Positions 7,170-15,148 of a stretch of 29,528 nt of DNA are shown piece by piece. The number at the start of each line of letters is the position of its first letter. Within the stretch, counting starts at the first letter, position 1. The stretch covers positions 1 through 29,528 of the forward strand of contig CAYQJS010000062.1 in NCBI GenBank assembly GCA_964417895.1, written 5' to 3'. This DNA is from CAYQJS01 sp964417895. GTDB taxonomy: Bacteria > Chloroflexota > UBA6077 > SHYK01. Below the pieces are notes generated by a model, which worked only from the letters and a program-made list of their open reading frames with translations, made no database searches and had not been told where the DNA came from. Made by a program: the position numbers and the translations under genes.

Positions 7170-9053
7170 ATGTCGATCGACAGACCAATAGCCGGATGCC
7201 CACTAGGTATGGACTCTTCGCCTTCGGCTCAGAATCGTCCATGTCGTCTCTCGACACCACGGAAGGGTGAAAAGGCGCCGCGAGGGAGCGCCCTCACCCT
7301 AACCCTCTCCCAGAGGGAGAGGGGATTTCAGAGCAAGGACAGGCGCCTACCGGCGCTGGTGGCGTCGCTGCTGGTCGTGCTCGCCGTGCTCGCGAGCTGC
7401 GCGCCAGGCCCGGGCGCTCGCCCCTCAGAGGGCGGATCGGCCACCGTCGCCGCCCCGAAGACGCTGCGCATGGCGATCCTCGACGTGACGCCCGCGTCGC
7501 TCACGAGCTACGGCGGATCGGGCACCGGCGGTACCGCGCTCGAGCATTACTTCATCTTCCACGCCGGCCTTACCAGATACGACCTCGGCGGCAACGTGAT
7601 CACTCATATCGCAGAGAAGGTCCCGACGCTCGACGATGGCGACTGGAAGATCCTCCCCACTGGCGGCATGGAGGTGACCTGGAAGCTTCGCTCGGACGTT
7701 GTCTGGCACGATGGGACACCGCTCAGCGCCGAAGACTTCGCGTTCGGCTTCCAGGTGGTGACCGACCCGATTCTGGCCGCGCCCTCAAGGGGCGAGGTGC
7801 CCAGCATCGCCGACGTACGCGCGCCCGACCCGCGGACGCTGGTCGTCCTCTGGAAGAACCAGTCGATCTTTGGAAACAACAACGCGTTCGATGGAATCCC
7901 CGCGGTCCCTCGGCACCTCTTCCGGGAGCTCTACCTCGCCGGGGACGCAGCCGCATTCGAGAACAGCTTCCTCTGGAGCACGCACTGGGTGGGGCTTGGT
8001 CCCTATCGGGTGGGCGACTTCGTCGTAGGGAGCCACATCGAGGCGACGGCGTTTGACCGGTACTTCCTGGGGCGGCCGAAGATCGATCGCCTGGTCATCT
8101 TCTACAAGGGTGACGCCAATGCGATGGTGGCGGGTGTCCTCGCAGGCGAAATCGACGTGATTCCCAACGGGGGCTCCATCGACGTGCCCCAGATGGCAGC
8201 AGTCCGCGAGAGGTGGGGGACGGAAGGCGGGCTCACTCTCGCCAATCCCAAGGGAATCCGCACGCTGTATCTCCAGATGCGAGACCCGGCCAATCCCTGG
8301 GCGCGGGACCTTCGCGTCCGGCAGGCATTGCTCCATGCGCTCGACCGTGAGGGCATCATTGAGGCGCTCGTCTTCGGTCTTGTGGGCCGCGGTGACTTCT
8401 ACCTGACTCCCGAGGATCCCGCATACGCGCTCGCGGAGCAGCGGCGGCTACCGCGCTACCCCTACGACCCGGCTCTGGCCGAGCGCCTCTTCGCTGAGGC
8501 CGGATTCACACGTGGCGTCGACCGTATGCTGCGCAACGCCGCGGGCCAGCCGCTCTGGATCGACGTGGTTTCGAGCTCGGGCGGCGCCAACATCCAGGAG
8601 GCGACCGCCGTTGCCGGCCAGTGGGCGGCGGCGGGGGCCCAATCGAAACCCACGCCCTACTCATCGTCCGTGGACGCCCGCGAAGCGAAGCACGACATGC
8701 AGGGCGCGGTGGTCTGGCCATGGAACTTCTCGATTCTCGTGCCTCGGAATCTCATTTCCGTCGAGATCGGCACGGCAGCCAACCGGTGGCGAGGCAGCAA
8801 CTGGGGTGGCTACGTCAATCCTGCGTACGAGGGGCTCTATACGGAGCTCACGGACACTTTCGATGCCGTCAAACGCACCGAGACCATGTTCCAGATCACG
8901 AAGATCATGGCGGAGGACCTGCCCGTTCTGCCCCTGTTCTATCACCCCGACATCTCGATCGCCCGCAAAGGCGTGGAGGGTCCGGCCATTGTGGCGCCGG
9001 TCCAGCGCGCCAGCTCCTGGAACATCCACACGTGGGAGATCAGGGACCGCTGA
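7170..9053 (+). CDS. ABC transporter solute-binding lipoprotein, family 5 (peptide/nickel/opine type)
   Basis: An extracytoplasmic substrate-binding protein of the DppA/OppA superfamily, 627 residues if it starts at ATG 7170, which follows GGGGAGG. Family hallmarks include WHDGTPLSAEDFAFGFQ and RVRQALLHALDREGI. The lipoprotein signal is unusual: the hydrophobic stretch and lipobox LASC (Cys77) are preceded by about 60 residues. That leader contains translated REP sequence (SALTLTLSQRERG, from 7290-7325), so the original start may have been displaced by the repeat and the true start is uncertain. There are no permease or ATPase genes beside it. Its position after the Rieske gene suggests capture of the pathway substrate, but family-5 proteins bind many ligands. 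Confidence 0.85.
   Translation: MSIDRPIAGCPLGMDSSPSAQNRPCRLSTPRKGEKAPRGSALTLTLSQRERGFQSKDRRLPALVASLLVVLAVLASCAPGPGARPSEGGSATVAAPKTLRMAILDVTPASLTSYGGSGTGGTALEHYFIFHAGLTRYDLGGNVITHIAEKVPTLDDGDWKILPTGGMEVTWKLRSDVVWHDGTPLSAEDFAFGFQVVTDPILAAPSRGEVPSIADVRAPDPRTLVVLWKNQSIFGNNNAFDGIPAVPRHLFRELYLAGDAAAFENSFLWSTHWVGLGPYRVGDFVVGSHIEATAFDRYFLGRPKIDRLVIFYKGDANAMVAGVLAGEIDVIPNGGSIDVPQMAAVRERWGTEGGLTLANPKGIRTLYLQMRDPANPWARDLRVRQALLHALDREGIIEALVFGLVGRGDFYLTPEDPAYALAEQRRLPRYPYDPALAERLFAEAGFTRGVDRMLRNAAGQPLWIDVVSSSGGANIQEATAVAGQWAAAGAQSKPTPYSSSVDAREAKHDMQGAVVWPWNFSILVPRNLISVEIGTAANRWRGSNWGGYVNPAYEGLYTELTDTFDAVKRTETMFQITKIMAEDLPVLPLFYHPDISIARKGVEGPAIVAPVQRASSWNIHTWEIRDR
7290..7325. repeat. REP-like palindrome, family B, inside the lipoprotein reading frame
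   Basis: The sequence gccctcaccctaaccctctc runs into CCAGAGGGAGAGGGGA, forming a CCCTCTCCC-a-GAGGGAGAGGG hairpin. It matches the other family-B copies. It lies 35 bp upstream of the signal-peptide coding region of the solute-binding protein and keeps that frame open. Confidence 0.75.
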
Positions 9054-9076
9054 GGGAGAGGCGAGCACACCGGGGT

Positions 9077-9250
9077 TTAGCTCTCCTCGAACCCGAGGTT
9101 CGTGAATTTTAGCGTACGGGCGTTCTCGTTCACTGTGCGAACCACCTGCTCCGACGCGCCGTCGGGGATCCCAGTCGGCCGGGAGTTCTGCGCGCCGAAA
9201 TAGTCGTACTCGGCCTCCCCCGGCCTCGACGAGCCCCACTTCGATGAGCT
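9077..9250 (-). pseudogene. C-terminal fragment of an unidentified protein
   Basis: Reading the minus strand in the frame that stops at 9077-9079 gives a protein-like tail of about 55 residues containing EYDYFGAQNSRPTGIPDGAS and ending ARTLKFTNLGFEES. Composition and codon use look like a genuine coding end. The frame runs into a nine-base homopolymer at 9250-9258 and loses sense just before the end of the DUF4276 gene. No start is visible. I do not recognise the family. It is probably the truncated remnant of a gene cut when the neighbouring defence block arrived. Confidence 0.4.
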
Positions 9251-9263
9251 TTTTTTTTCTCAG

Positions 9264-9866
9264 TCATGACACAGCTAGATGGGCAAGGATACGCTCGACT
9301 TCGCGCAGGCACTTGTCCAGCGAGTCCGAGCGGCTGCGTGCAATGTCGAGATCGACATGTGCCATGAGGCCCGCCTGGTCGACGGGAGGGGAATACGGCG
9401 CGGCGGCGGAGCGCGCTCTACTCAGCCAAGCCTTCGCATCTCGTATAGCCTCCGGTTGGTCGGGCGGCGTTAGGTCATCAGCCAATCCCCGTGCGCCCCG
9501 AAGCGACTCCGCGCCGGCAATGAGCCAACTCTCCAGCTCGTACTTTGCTACGGCTATCCCAACGGCGAAATCGCCGCGGGCCTCTGCCGCCCAGCCGAGC
9601 AGGAGCGGCCCCAGCTCGGCGGGGCAATCGTCGTCGGCGTCGAACACCACCAGCACGGCTCCCGACGGTCTGGCCGTACGCGCGGCCAGCTCAACCCCCC
9701 GCTTGAACTGCTCCTCCTGGACGATTCGACCGCGGGGGATGACGTGCACGACCACTTGCGGCAGCGTGCCCTGAGGCCACCTCTCCCAGACTCTACGAAT
9801 GAGAATCCTGAGAGTCGCGCCATCGAACTTACTTTCGACCATACAGACGACCGTTTTCTCTGTCAC
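9264..9866 (-). CDS. DUF4276 family protein (Toprim-like), partner of the AAA ATPase
   Basis: A 200-residue DUF4276 protein. It shows a Toprim-like pattern: N-terminal acidic Glu11 in VVCMVESKFDG, the Asp cluster VVFDADDDCPAELGP (Asp76, 78, 79, 80), and VAKYELESWLIAG with Glu110 and Glu112. The C-terminal DQ...DLDIARSRSDSLDK segment is also typical. Toprim-type domains cut or bind nucleic acid with Mg2+, as in OLD nucleases. The start is GTG 9866, which overlaps the stop of the ATPase gene by 4 nt (GTGA), so translation is coupled. Two-gene ATPase plus Toprim units include known anti-phage systems such as PARIS (which uses DUF4435) and OLD-like pairs. A defence role is inferred from that analogy. 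Confidence 0.8.
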   Translation of the reverse strand: MTEKTVVCMVESKFDGATLRILIRRVWERWPQGTLPQVVVHVIPRGRIVQEEQFKRGVELAARTARPSGAVLVVFDADDDCPAELGPLLLGWAAEARGDFAVGIAVAKYELESWLIAGAESLRGARGLADDLTPPDQPEAIRDAKAWLSRARSAAAPYSPPVDQAGLMAHVDLDIARSRSDSLDKCLREVERILAHLAVS

Positions 9867-11059
9867 CCGAGGTCCAGGGAGAAGAGCGTTTCGTCCGACA
9901 GCTGCGCCGCTGGGGCATGGTCGGTCGGCCGCAGCGCTCCGATGCGTAGCAGTTCGCCCGCCGTAAACAGCCGGTCCCGGACAGTCGTCCTGCCGGCCTC
10001 GTCGACTGGGCCGACGTGGGAGATGCCGTCGAACGCCTCCAGGGCCAGGATCTCCTCCGGGTGGACCTCTTTATTCTCCAGGAGGTCGGCGCTGTGAGTC
10101 GCTACGAGGACCTGCCGTCGGGCGCTCCCTTCGCGCAATGCCTCCAGCAGGACGGCCAGGGCTCCGGGATGAAGGGCGTGTTCCGGCTCTTCGAAGCCGA
10201 TGAGGGACAGCCGCCTATCCGAAGATCCGTCAGGCTGCAGCAGCGCCATGAGGATACCGAGCGCCCGGAGGGTCCCCTCCGACATCGCTGGCGAGAGGAA
10301 CTGGTGTTCCTGCCCGACGATGGACTGGGTAAACCCGACGATCGCCTGATCGAGCAACGACTCCACGTTGACACTCAGCAGCGCGGGCGTGATCGCGCGC
10401 AGGTAATCGCCGACACGCGCCTTTCGCTCCGCCGGGAGTTGCCTCAGCACGGCTGCGATGTTGCTGCCGTCGGGCAGGAGCTGAGTCGATCCATTCGCCG
10501 CCTGCAGGGTGCGCATCGCCTCCAAGTCGAAGTGGAACACGCGCATACCCGTGAGCGAGTCCAATACCTGTCCGAGTTCACGATGCGCGATAGCAGTGAG
10601 GTACAGGCGATCCGGCCGTCCCACCATTGACATGGACGGTGGAGGGGAAACGTTGACCTCTCCGACTTCCCGTCGAAGAGTGGCCTGCCACTCAGAAACC
10701 GTCGGATCGCGAAGGAGACAATCTTCCTTTCTGACTCGAGCGCCCTCGGTCACCGCGCCAAACGCGAACGAGTAGATTCCTCGTCGCCCGTCGCTTAGCC
10801 GAAACTCCAGGCGAACTCCCACTTCGGGCTCTGCTGCGCCTCGATGCAGCACTTCGGCGAAGCCACCTCTGCGGCGGATGGCTTCGTCCAGACCTAACTT
10901 GAGAGCGTCCGCGACAAACTGGATCGCGTCCAGGAAATTGCTCTTGCCGGCGCCGTTGGGCCCGACCAAGAACATGAGCGGGCCGAGCCGCACGTCGCAG
11001 GCGGGGATGCTCTTAAAGTTCTTGAAGACAACTCTCGTCAAAAAAGTCGAATCGCTCAT
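9863..11059 (-). CDS. AAA family ATPase (AAA15/AAA21, OLD/SMC-like)
   Basis: A 398-residue ABC/SMC-type ATPase. Walker A is GPNGAGKS (33-40, after FKNFKSI); the ABC-like signature is SEGTLRALGILMALLQ (260-275); Walker B is LIGFEEPEHALHP (286-298, catalytic Glu290/291); the H-loop is VATHSADLL with His322. All catalytic elements are intact. I chose ATG 11059 (MSDSTFLTR) because the VFKNFKSI motif normally begins about ten residues in; a longer frame reaches 11116. The Shine-Dalgarno signal is weak. The gene is upstream of, and overlaps, the DUF4276 gene, forming a two-gene operon. Such ATPases typically sense DNA or invading proteins and control a nuclease partner. The neighbouring helicase gene is decayed, so the pair may survive from a larger defence island. 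Confidence 0.85.
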   Translation of the reverse strand: MSDSTFLTRVVFKNFKSIPACDVRLGPLMFLVGPNGAGKSNFLDAIQFVADALKLGLDEAIRRRGGFAEVLHRGAAEPEVGVRLEFRLSDGRRGIYSFAFGAVTEGARVRKEDCLLRDPTVSEWQATLRREVGEVNVSPPPSMSMVGRPDRLYLTAIAHRELGQVLDSLTGMRVFHFDLEAMRTLQAANGSTQLLPDGSNIAAVLRQLPAERKARVGDYLRAITPALLSVNVESLLDQAIVGFTQSIVGQEHQFLSPAMSEGTLRALGILMALLQPDGSSDRRLSLIGFEEPEHALHPGALAVLLEALREGSARRQVLVATHSADLLENKEVHPEEILALEAFDGISHVGPVDEAGRTTVRDRLFTAGELLRIGALRPTDHAPAAQLSDETLFSLDLG

Positions 11060-11171
11060 GCTGACCCAACCAACGCCGAGGCATGCTCGGCGCGGGACCT
11101 GCAAGGGTCCCGCCACTCAAGCGTAACCATGTCGCACCTCACCTCCACAAAAAGCACAGGTTCCTGGACGC

Positions 11172-12347
11172 TCAGCCGAATGTCCAGCGGCTCGGCAGTC
11201 CACGGCCAAGTCTACGCCCGGGTGCCATCGTCAGCCTCAGGGTCCGGCGACCGGCGTCCGGCTCCTCGGCACGCGCCAACAGCTCCCCCGGATCATAGTT
11301 CACGCTGGTCACGCCGAAATCCGGCGCGCGGCCGAACGGCTGGTGGCCATACCAGGGCCGACCGTCGTCCCCATCTACCTCGACGATGGCCAAGATGTAG
11401 TCATCGGGCCTGTTAAGTCCCGTGAGGATTTCGCTCTTCGTCACGGTCACGGTCCGGGCGCCGGTTACTGTCCCTTGACCTCGATGAATCGCAGCCGTCC
11501 GGTGCCCAGCATGTGAGACTCAACGTCATATTCCCGCTCCTCCGGAGAGAATCCAGCGGCTCAAAGCGGGTTAGCCTCGACAGCAGCTGCCCCAGTTGGT
11601 ATCGCTTCGTCTACTTGACCTCCCCGCCAAAGAAGCTGGCGCACATCTTGTGCGCCTCGTCGCAAACGATCAGGTCCCAGTCGGTCTGCTCAAGCTTGGC
11701 TTGCAACTCCTCATTGCGGCTGAGGTGATCGAGCCGCCCAATCACAAGGTCAAGGTCCGCAAAGGGATTGCCGCTCGGAACGGACTCGATCTTTTCGCGC
11801 GTGATGATCTCGAAGAGCAGTGAAAACGTCGGTACATCTCGTCTTGCCACTGGTCCACTAGGCCACCTGGGCAGACGATCAGACAGCGGCGAAGATCGCC
11901 CCGCACCAGGAGCTCCTTGATCAGCAGACCCGCCATGATCGTCTTGCCGGCACCCGGGTCATCTGCAAGCAAGTACCGAAGCGGTTGGCGCGGCAACATC
12001 TCGCCGTAAACCGCGGTGATCTGATGTGGCAGTGGATCGATGAGGGATGTATGGACTGCAAGTAGGGGGGCGAAGAGATAGGCGAGGCGAATCCTATGCG
12101 CTTCAGACGCGAGGCGGAAGAGCGCCCCGTCGCCGTCGAAACTCCACGACGGACCTGACTGGATGACCTCGCGGCTGGGCTCCCGGTCGCGGTAAAGCAG
12201 CTCGTGCCCCAGGCGGCCCTCGGCGTCCTTGTAGGTCAACTCGACCACGGAGTCGCCATGCCACTTGACGTCCACGACGCTCACAGGGCCGTCGGGTAAC
12301 ACGCCTTTGACGCGGGCTCCCTGCGTCAGGTCCTCGAGTCTCGCCAC
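11172..12347 (-). pseudogene. decayed SNF2-type helicase with DUF3883-like C-terminus
   Basis: A multi-part remnant. From 12347 the N-terminal domain of a DISARM/DrmD-like SNF2 helicase is readable (starting MARLEDLTQGARVKGVLPDG), including motif I ADDPGAGKTIMAG. A 1-base loss near 11825 shifts the frame to LLFEIITREKIESV and the DEAH box (VCDEAHKM). An in-frame TAG at 11611-11613 follows GGEVK, and the helicase reading continues after it (TKRYQLGQLLSRLTR). At about 11545-11566 a large internal deletion joins this to the C-terminal DUF3883-type region (REYDVESHMLGTGRLRFIEV), which ends in TAA at 11465. A last shift restores TVTVTKSEILTGLNRPDDYI up to about position 11200. Motifs III-VI are gone, so it cannot be an active helicase. 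Confidence 0.8.
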
Positions 12348-12403
12348 CTACCAACTCCCGACGATGCCACTGTCAGTAAGGTGCGATGGGCCGCCCCAAA
12401 CGG

Positions 12404-12425
12404 GTTCTTACAGAACGAATATTCT
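12404..12425. promoter_or_regulatory. overlapping palindromes, possible LexA-like or other operator
   Basis: Two inverted repeats overlap here: GTTCT-tac-AGAAC (12404-12416, perfect) and AGAAC-gaat-ATTCT (12412-12425). The second contains the perfect 8-mer GAATATTC and differs by one base from the GAAC-N4-GTTC form of Gram-positive-type SOS boxes. They lie about 60 bp upstream of the start of the decayed helicase and just beyond the end of the LigB gene, on a strand direction that would suit the helicase promoter. Assignment to LexA is tentative. Confidence 0.35.
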
Positions 12426-12456
12426 ACGATGTTTTTGTGTCACCCGCCCAACGATC

Positions 12457-13416
12457 CTACCGCCAGTAGGCGAACGTCACGCCATGCCCGGTGCCCGCCC
12501 TGGACCGGTAGCAGGGCACATAGTCGACCAAGGTCATGGGAACGTGGCCCATGGCCCCGGCGAGGGCGACCCAGTTGAGAATCTCCGCCGTGCCGGGCGC
12601 TCGATTGAGTCGCTCGCGTGGAAGGGAGGTGAGAATCTCCTCGTCGTTAGTTCGCAGGGCATCGATGACCTCGTGGTCGAGTTCCTCGTCCAGGATCTGG
12701 TGGCTAAGCCCACCGGAGGCCATGATGGCTACGCGCGCATCCGACTTCCAGCCTTCGATGGCGCGCCGCATTGCCTGTCCGAACGCATATGCCCGAGCGG
12801 GAGTCGGCTGATTCGGGAGGTAGCGGCTGATGACGAACGGAACGATCGGCACGCTCCGGTCCGGGAGGAACACGTCGTACAGGTAGGTGAAGGGCCCCTC
12901 GACGCCCGCGCCGCTCCTTGACTGAAATGCGCATGCCACGTCGAAGCCGTCAGCCACCAGGCTATCCATGAGCTGGTCCGCCAGCCCGGTGTCGGTGGGG
13001 TAGTCATCCACGCCGGGCGCCTCCTCATGGGGCCGGTCCCCGCGCCGTCCACCCGACTGGTGCCCCGTCCGAGCCATCGCGGAGTCCTCGTCGCTGAGGT
13101 AGATGCCGAACACCGGATACATCTTGTTGAGTGGCGGCACGCCGTGCGGATTGCTGATCACGACGTAGACGTCCGGGGCGACGTCCGCCAGCACCCGCTG
13201 CACGGCGGCGACGCCACGTTGGCATGCCTCGTAGCGCTCCTCCATCTTTTCGGGGGTGACTTCCTGCTCCAGTCCTGGCCTGGCCGTGGCGATGAGGGCC
13301 TCGTAGCTGTAGCGCGGGTCCTCCATGTCCTTCGCGGCTAGCTTGTGCCACTGGTCGGGCGGCGTGCGTATCGTCGGCCCGTGGGAGCTACCGAGTCCAA
13401 GCACGATGTTCGCCAT
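12457..13416 (-). CDS. class III extradiol ring-cleavage dioxygenase (LigB family)
   Basis: A 319-residue LigB-fold protein. His12 (GLGSSHGPT) matches the first iron-ligand histidine of protocatechuate 4,5-dioxygenase beta subunits. His91 in SNPHGVPP is a candidate second ligand. His239 in ASGGLSHQ is the family catalytic-type histidine, and Glu278 in PGTAEILNWVALAGA fits the acidic ligand. The C-terminal DYVPCYRSRAGTGHG is also typical. A strong AAGGAGGG site precedes ATG 13416. The enzyme would open a catechol-type ring next to a hydroxyl group with Fe(II). No separate LigA-like alpha subunit is nearby. The segment around residues 111-140 is Gly/Arg/His-rich and looks variable. It is divergent from the MmgE/PrpD gene, and its role in the aromatic island is inferred. 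Confidence 0.85.
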   Translation of the reverse strand: MANIVLGLGSSHGPTIRTPPDQWHKLAAKDMEDPRYSYEALIATARPGLEQEVTPEKMEERYEACQRGVAAVQRVLADVAPDVYVVISNPHGVPPLNKMYPVFGIYLSDEDSAMARTGHQSGGRRGDRPHEEAPGVDDYPTDTGLADQLMDSLVADGFDVACAFQSRSGAGVEGPFTYLYDVFLPDRSVPIVPFVISRYLPNQPTPARAYAFGQAMRRAIEGWKSDARVAIMASGGLSHQILDEELDHEVIDALRTNDEEILTSLPRERLNRAPGTAEILNWVALAGAMGHVPMTLVDYVPCYRSRAGTGHGVTFAYWR

Positions 13417-13542
13417 CAGATCCCTCCTTCTGTATGCTCGCCTTCGCCCGCGTTCTGGCTTGCAATTGCCTGAAGCGCCAGCTTAGCACAGCGGGCGACT
13501 GTATGATGATTATCTTTCCGGGTCGCCCGAGACGGGCTCCGG

Positions 13543-15072
13543 ATGAAGCGTTGCCTAGAACGAAGGGCGCTGCATGACCAGAGCCTACTAGGTCATCTCC
13601 GCGGACGAGCGCTATCGTATGGCCGCCTCCAGCGCCGTCGAGTATTTCCACCTGGAGAACGGGGAATAGAAACCCACGCCAGTGCGGTCGCAAACCCCTA
13701 CACGCGGGGCATGGCGCGATTCATCGCCAGCCTCCGCTACGACGATATCCCCGAGGCGGCGCGCCACCGCATCAAGCTGCTGATCCTGGACGCGGTGGGC
13801 TGCGCTCTCTACGCTCGCGACCTCCAGTGGAGCCGCATCCTGCGGGATACGCTGCTGGAGGTTGACAGCAGCCGCCAGTGCGCCGTGTGGGGTACTGCCG
13901 CGAGGCTCTCCAGCGTCCACGCCGCCCTCTGCAACGGCACCCAGGTGCAGGGGTTTGAGCTGGACGACGTGCACCGGGAGGGGGTGGTGCACGTCGGCGC
14001 GGTGGCCTTGCCGCCCATCATCGCCGTCGCCGAGACGCGGCAAGGCATGTCGGGCAAAGAGCTCCTCGCGGCCGCCGTCGCCGGCTATGAGATCGGGCCG
14101 CGAGTCGGGATGTGCATGGCGCCCTATCACCTGGAGCAGGGCTGGCACGCCGGCGCCACGGTGGGCGTCTTCTCGGCTGCCGCGGGCGCCGCGCGCGCCC
14201 TGCGCCTGAGCGAGGAGCAAACGGTGCATGCCATCGGCGTGGCGGGGACCCAGGCTTCGGGATTGATGGCAGCCCAGTTCGGCTCCATGGTGAAGCGCAT
14301 GCACGCCGGTCGGGCGGCGCAGAGCGGCCTGTACGCGGCGCTGCTGGCCGAGCGAGGCTTCACCGGCATCGTCGACGTCTTCGAAGCGAAATACGGCGGC
14401 TTCTGCACCACGTTCTCCGCCTCCAGGGACCACTTCGATCTGGAGCGGCTCACCCGGGGCCTGGGCGAGGATTTCGAGGTGATGCGCGTCTCGCTGAAGC
14501 TCTACAGCTGCGTGGCCAGCAACCACACGACGCTGGATGCGATCCGCGCTCTGCAGGCGGAACGGCCATTCGGCCCCGACGACGTCGACCGCATCATCGT
14601 CCATGGGTCCAGGGCCACGGTCGAGCACGTTGGGTGGAAGTACCGGCCGGAGGGAGTGACCGCGTCGCAGCTGAACCTCCCCTTCTGCGTCGCGACTCTT
14701 CTATTGGAAGGGGACTGCTTCGTCGAGCAGTTCTCCGAGGCGGCCGTGTCCGACGCAAGGCGCATGGCGCTTGCCACGCGCGTGGAATGTGTGGAGGACG
14801 AAGCGATCACGGCCCTGGGCGCGGACATGCGGCACATGGTCCGCGTGGAGGTCTGCTTGAAGGATGGCAGCGTGCTTCACGCGACGGTGCAGAAGGCACA
14901 GGGCAGCGAGGATCGCTTCCCGTCGGACGATGTCATCGTCGGCAAGTTCAGGAAGCTGGCTGCGAAAGCGCTCTCTGAAGAGCAGGCGGCGCGCCTGGCG
15001 GAGACGGTCCTCAACCTGGAGAAGCTGGCCGATGCCCGCGAGCTGGCTCGGCTGCTGGTACCGAGCGGATAA
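13543..15072 (+). CDS. MmgE/PrpD family protein
   Basis: A protein of up to 509 residues whose MmgE/PrpD domain begins near residue 44 (FIASLRYDDIPEAARHRIKL is at about 60-79). Motifs such as FELDDVHREGVVHVGAVALP, QGWHAGATVG and HAGRAAQSGLY identify the family of 2-methylcitrate dehydratase, cis-aconitate decarboxylase and iminodisuccinate epimerase. The start is unclear. ATG 13543 gives a basic leader unlike the family, and ATG 13711 trims the domain. At 13666, correctly spaced from GGAG at 13654, the codon is ATA where an ATG would give a normal N-terminus (ETHASAVANPYTRGMARF). A small frame, 13574-13669, overlaps the leader. The reaction is unknown; isomerisation, dehydration or decarboxylation of a ring-cleavage product is possible. 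It is divergent from LigB. Confidence 0.8.
   Translation: MKRCLERRALHDQSLLGHLRGRALSYGRLQRRRVFPPGERGIETHASAVANPYTRGMARFIASLRYDDIPEAARHRIKLLILDAVGCALYARDLQWSRILRDTLLEVDSSRQCAVWGTAARLSSVHAALCNGTQVQGFELDDVHREGVVHVGAVALPPIIAVAETRQGMSGKELLAAAVAGYEIGPRVGMCMAPYHLEQGWHAGATVGVFSAAAGAARALRLSEEQTVHAIGVAGTQASGLMAAQFGSMVKRMHAGRAAQSGLYAALLAERGFTGIVDVFEAKYGGFCTTFSASRDHFDLERLTRGLGEDFEVMRVSLKLYSCVASNHTTLDAIRALQAERPFGPDDVDRIIVHGSRATVEHVGWKYRPEGVTASQLNLPFCVATLLLEGDCFVEQFSEAAVSDARRMALATRVECVEDEAITALGADMRHMVRVEVCLKDGSVLHATVQKAQGSEDRFPSDDVIVGKFRKLAAKALSEEQAARLAETVLNLEKLADARELARLLVPSG
13574..13669 (+). pseudogene. short interrupted reading frame ahead of MmgE/PrpD
   Basis: ATG 13574 follows a GAAGG site. The frame reads MTRAY, then an in-frame TAG, then VISADERYRMAASSAVEYFH and LENGE before a TAG at 13667-13669. 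The opening (AY-x-VISAD) resembles the N-terminus of PF04909 amidohydrolases such as the one at 27731 (LLISADSH), but the rest does not. It may be a gene remnant or a leader frame. Confidence 0.25.
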
Positions 15073-15148
15073 CGGCGGACGGACGTCATCTGGAGTGCCC
15101 CCGCGCGGCGTCAGTCAAGACGGATCCGTCGCCATCCGCACGGCCGAG

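Noticed and set aside
9264..11059. Naming the ATPase pair as PARIS or Septu
   Set aside because: PARIS uses a DUF4435 effector and Septu an HNH nuclease; here the partner is DUF4276, so only an analogy is justified.
13612..14628. 338-residue minus-strand frame within MmgE/PrpD
   Set aside because: Shadow of a well-supported gene; no recognisable domain.
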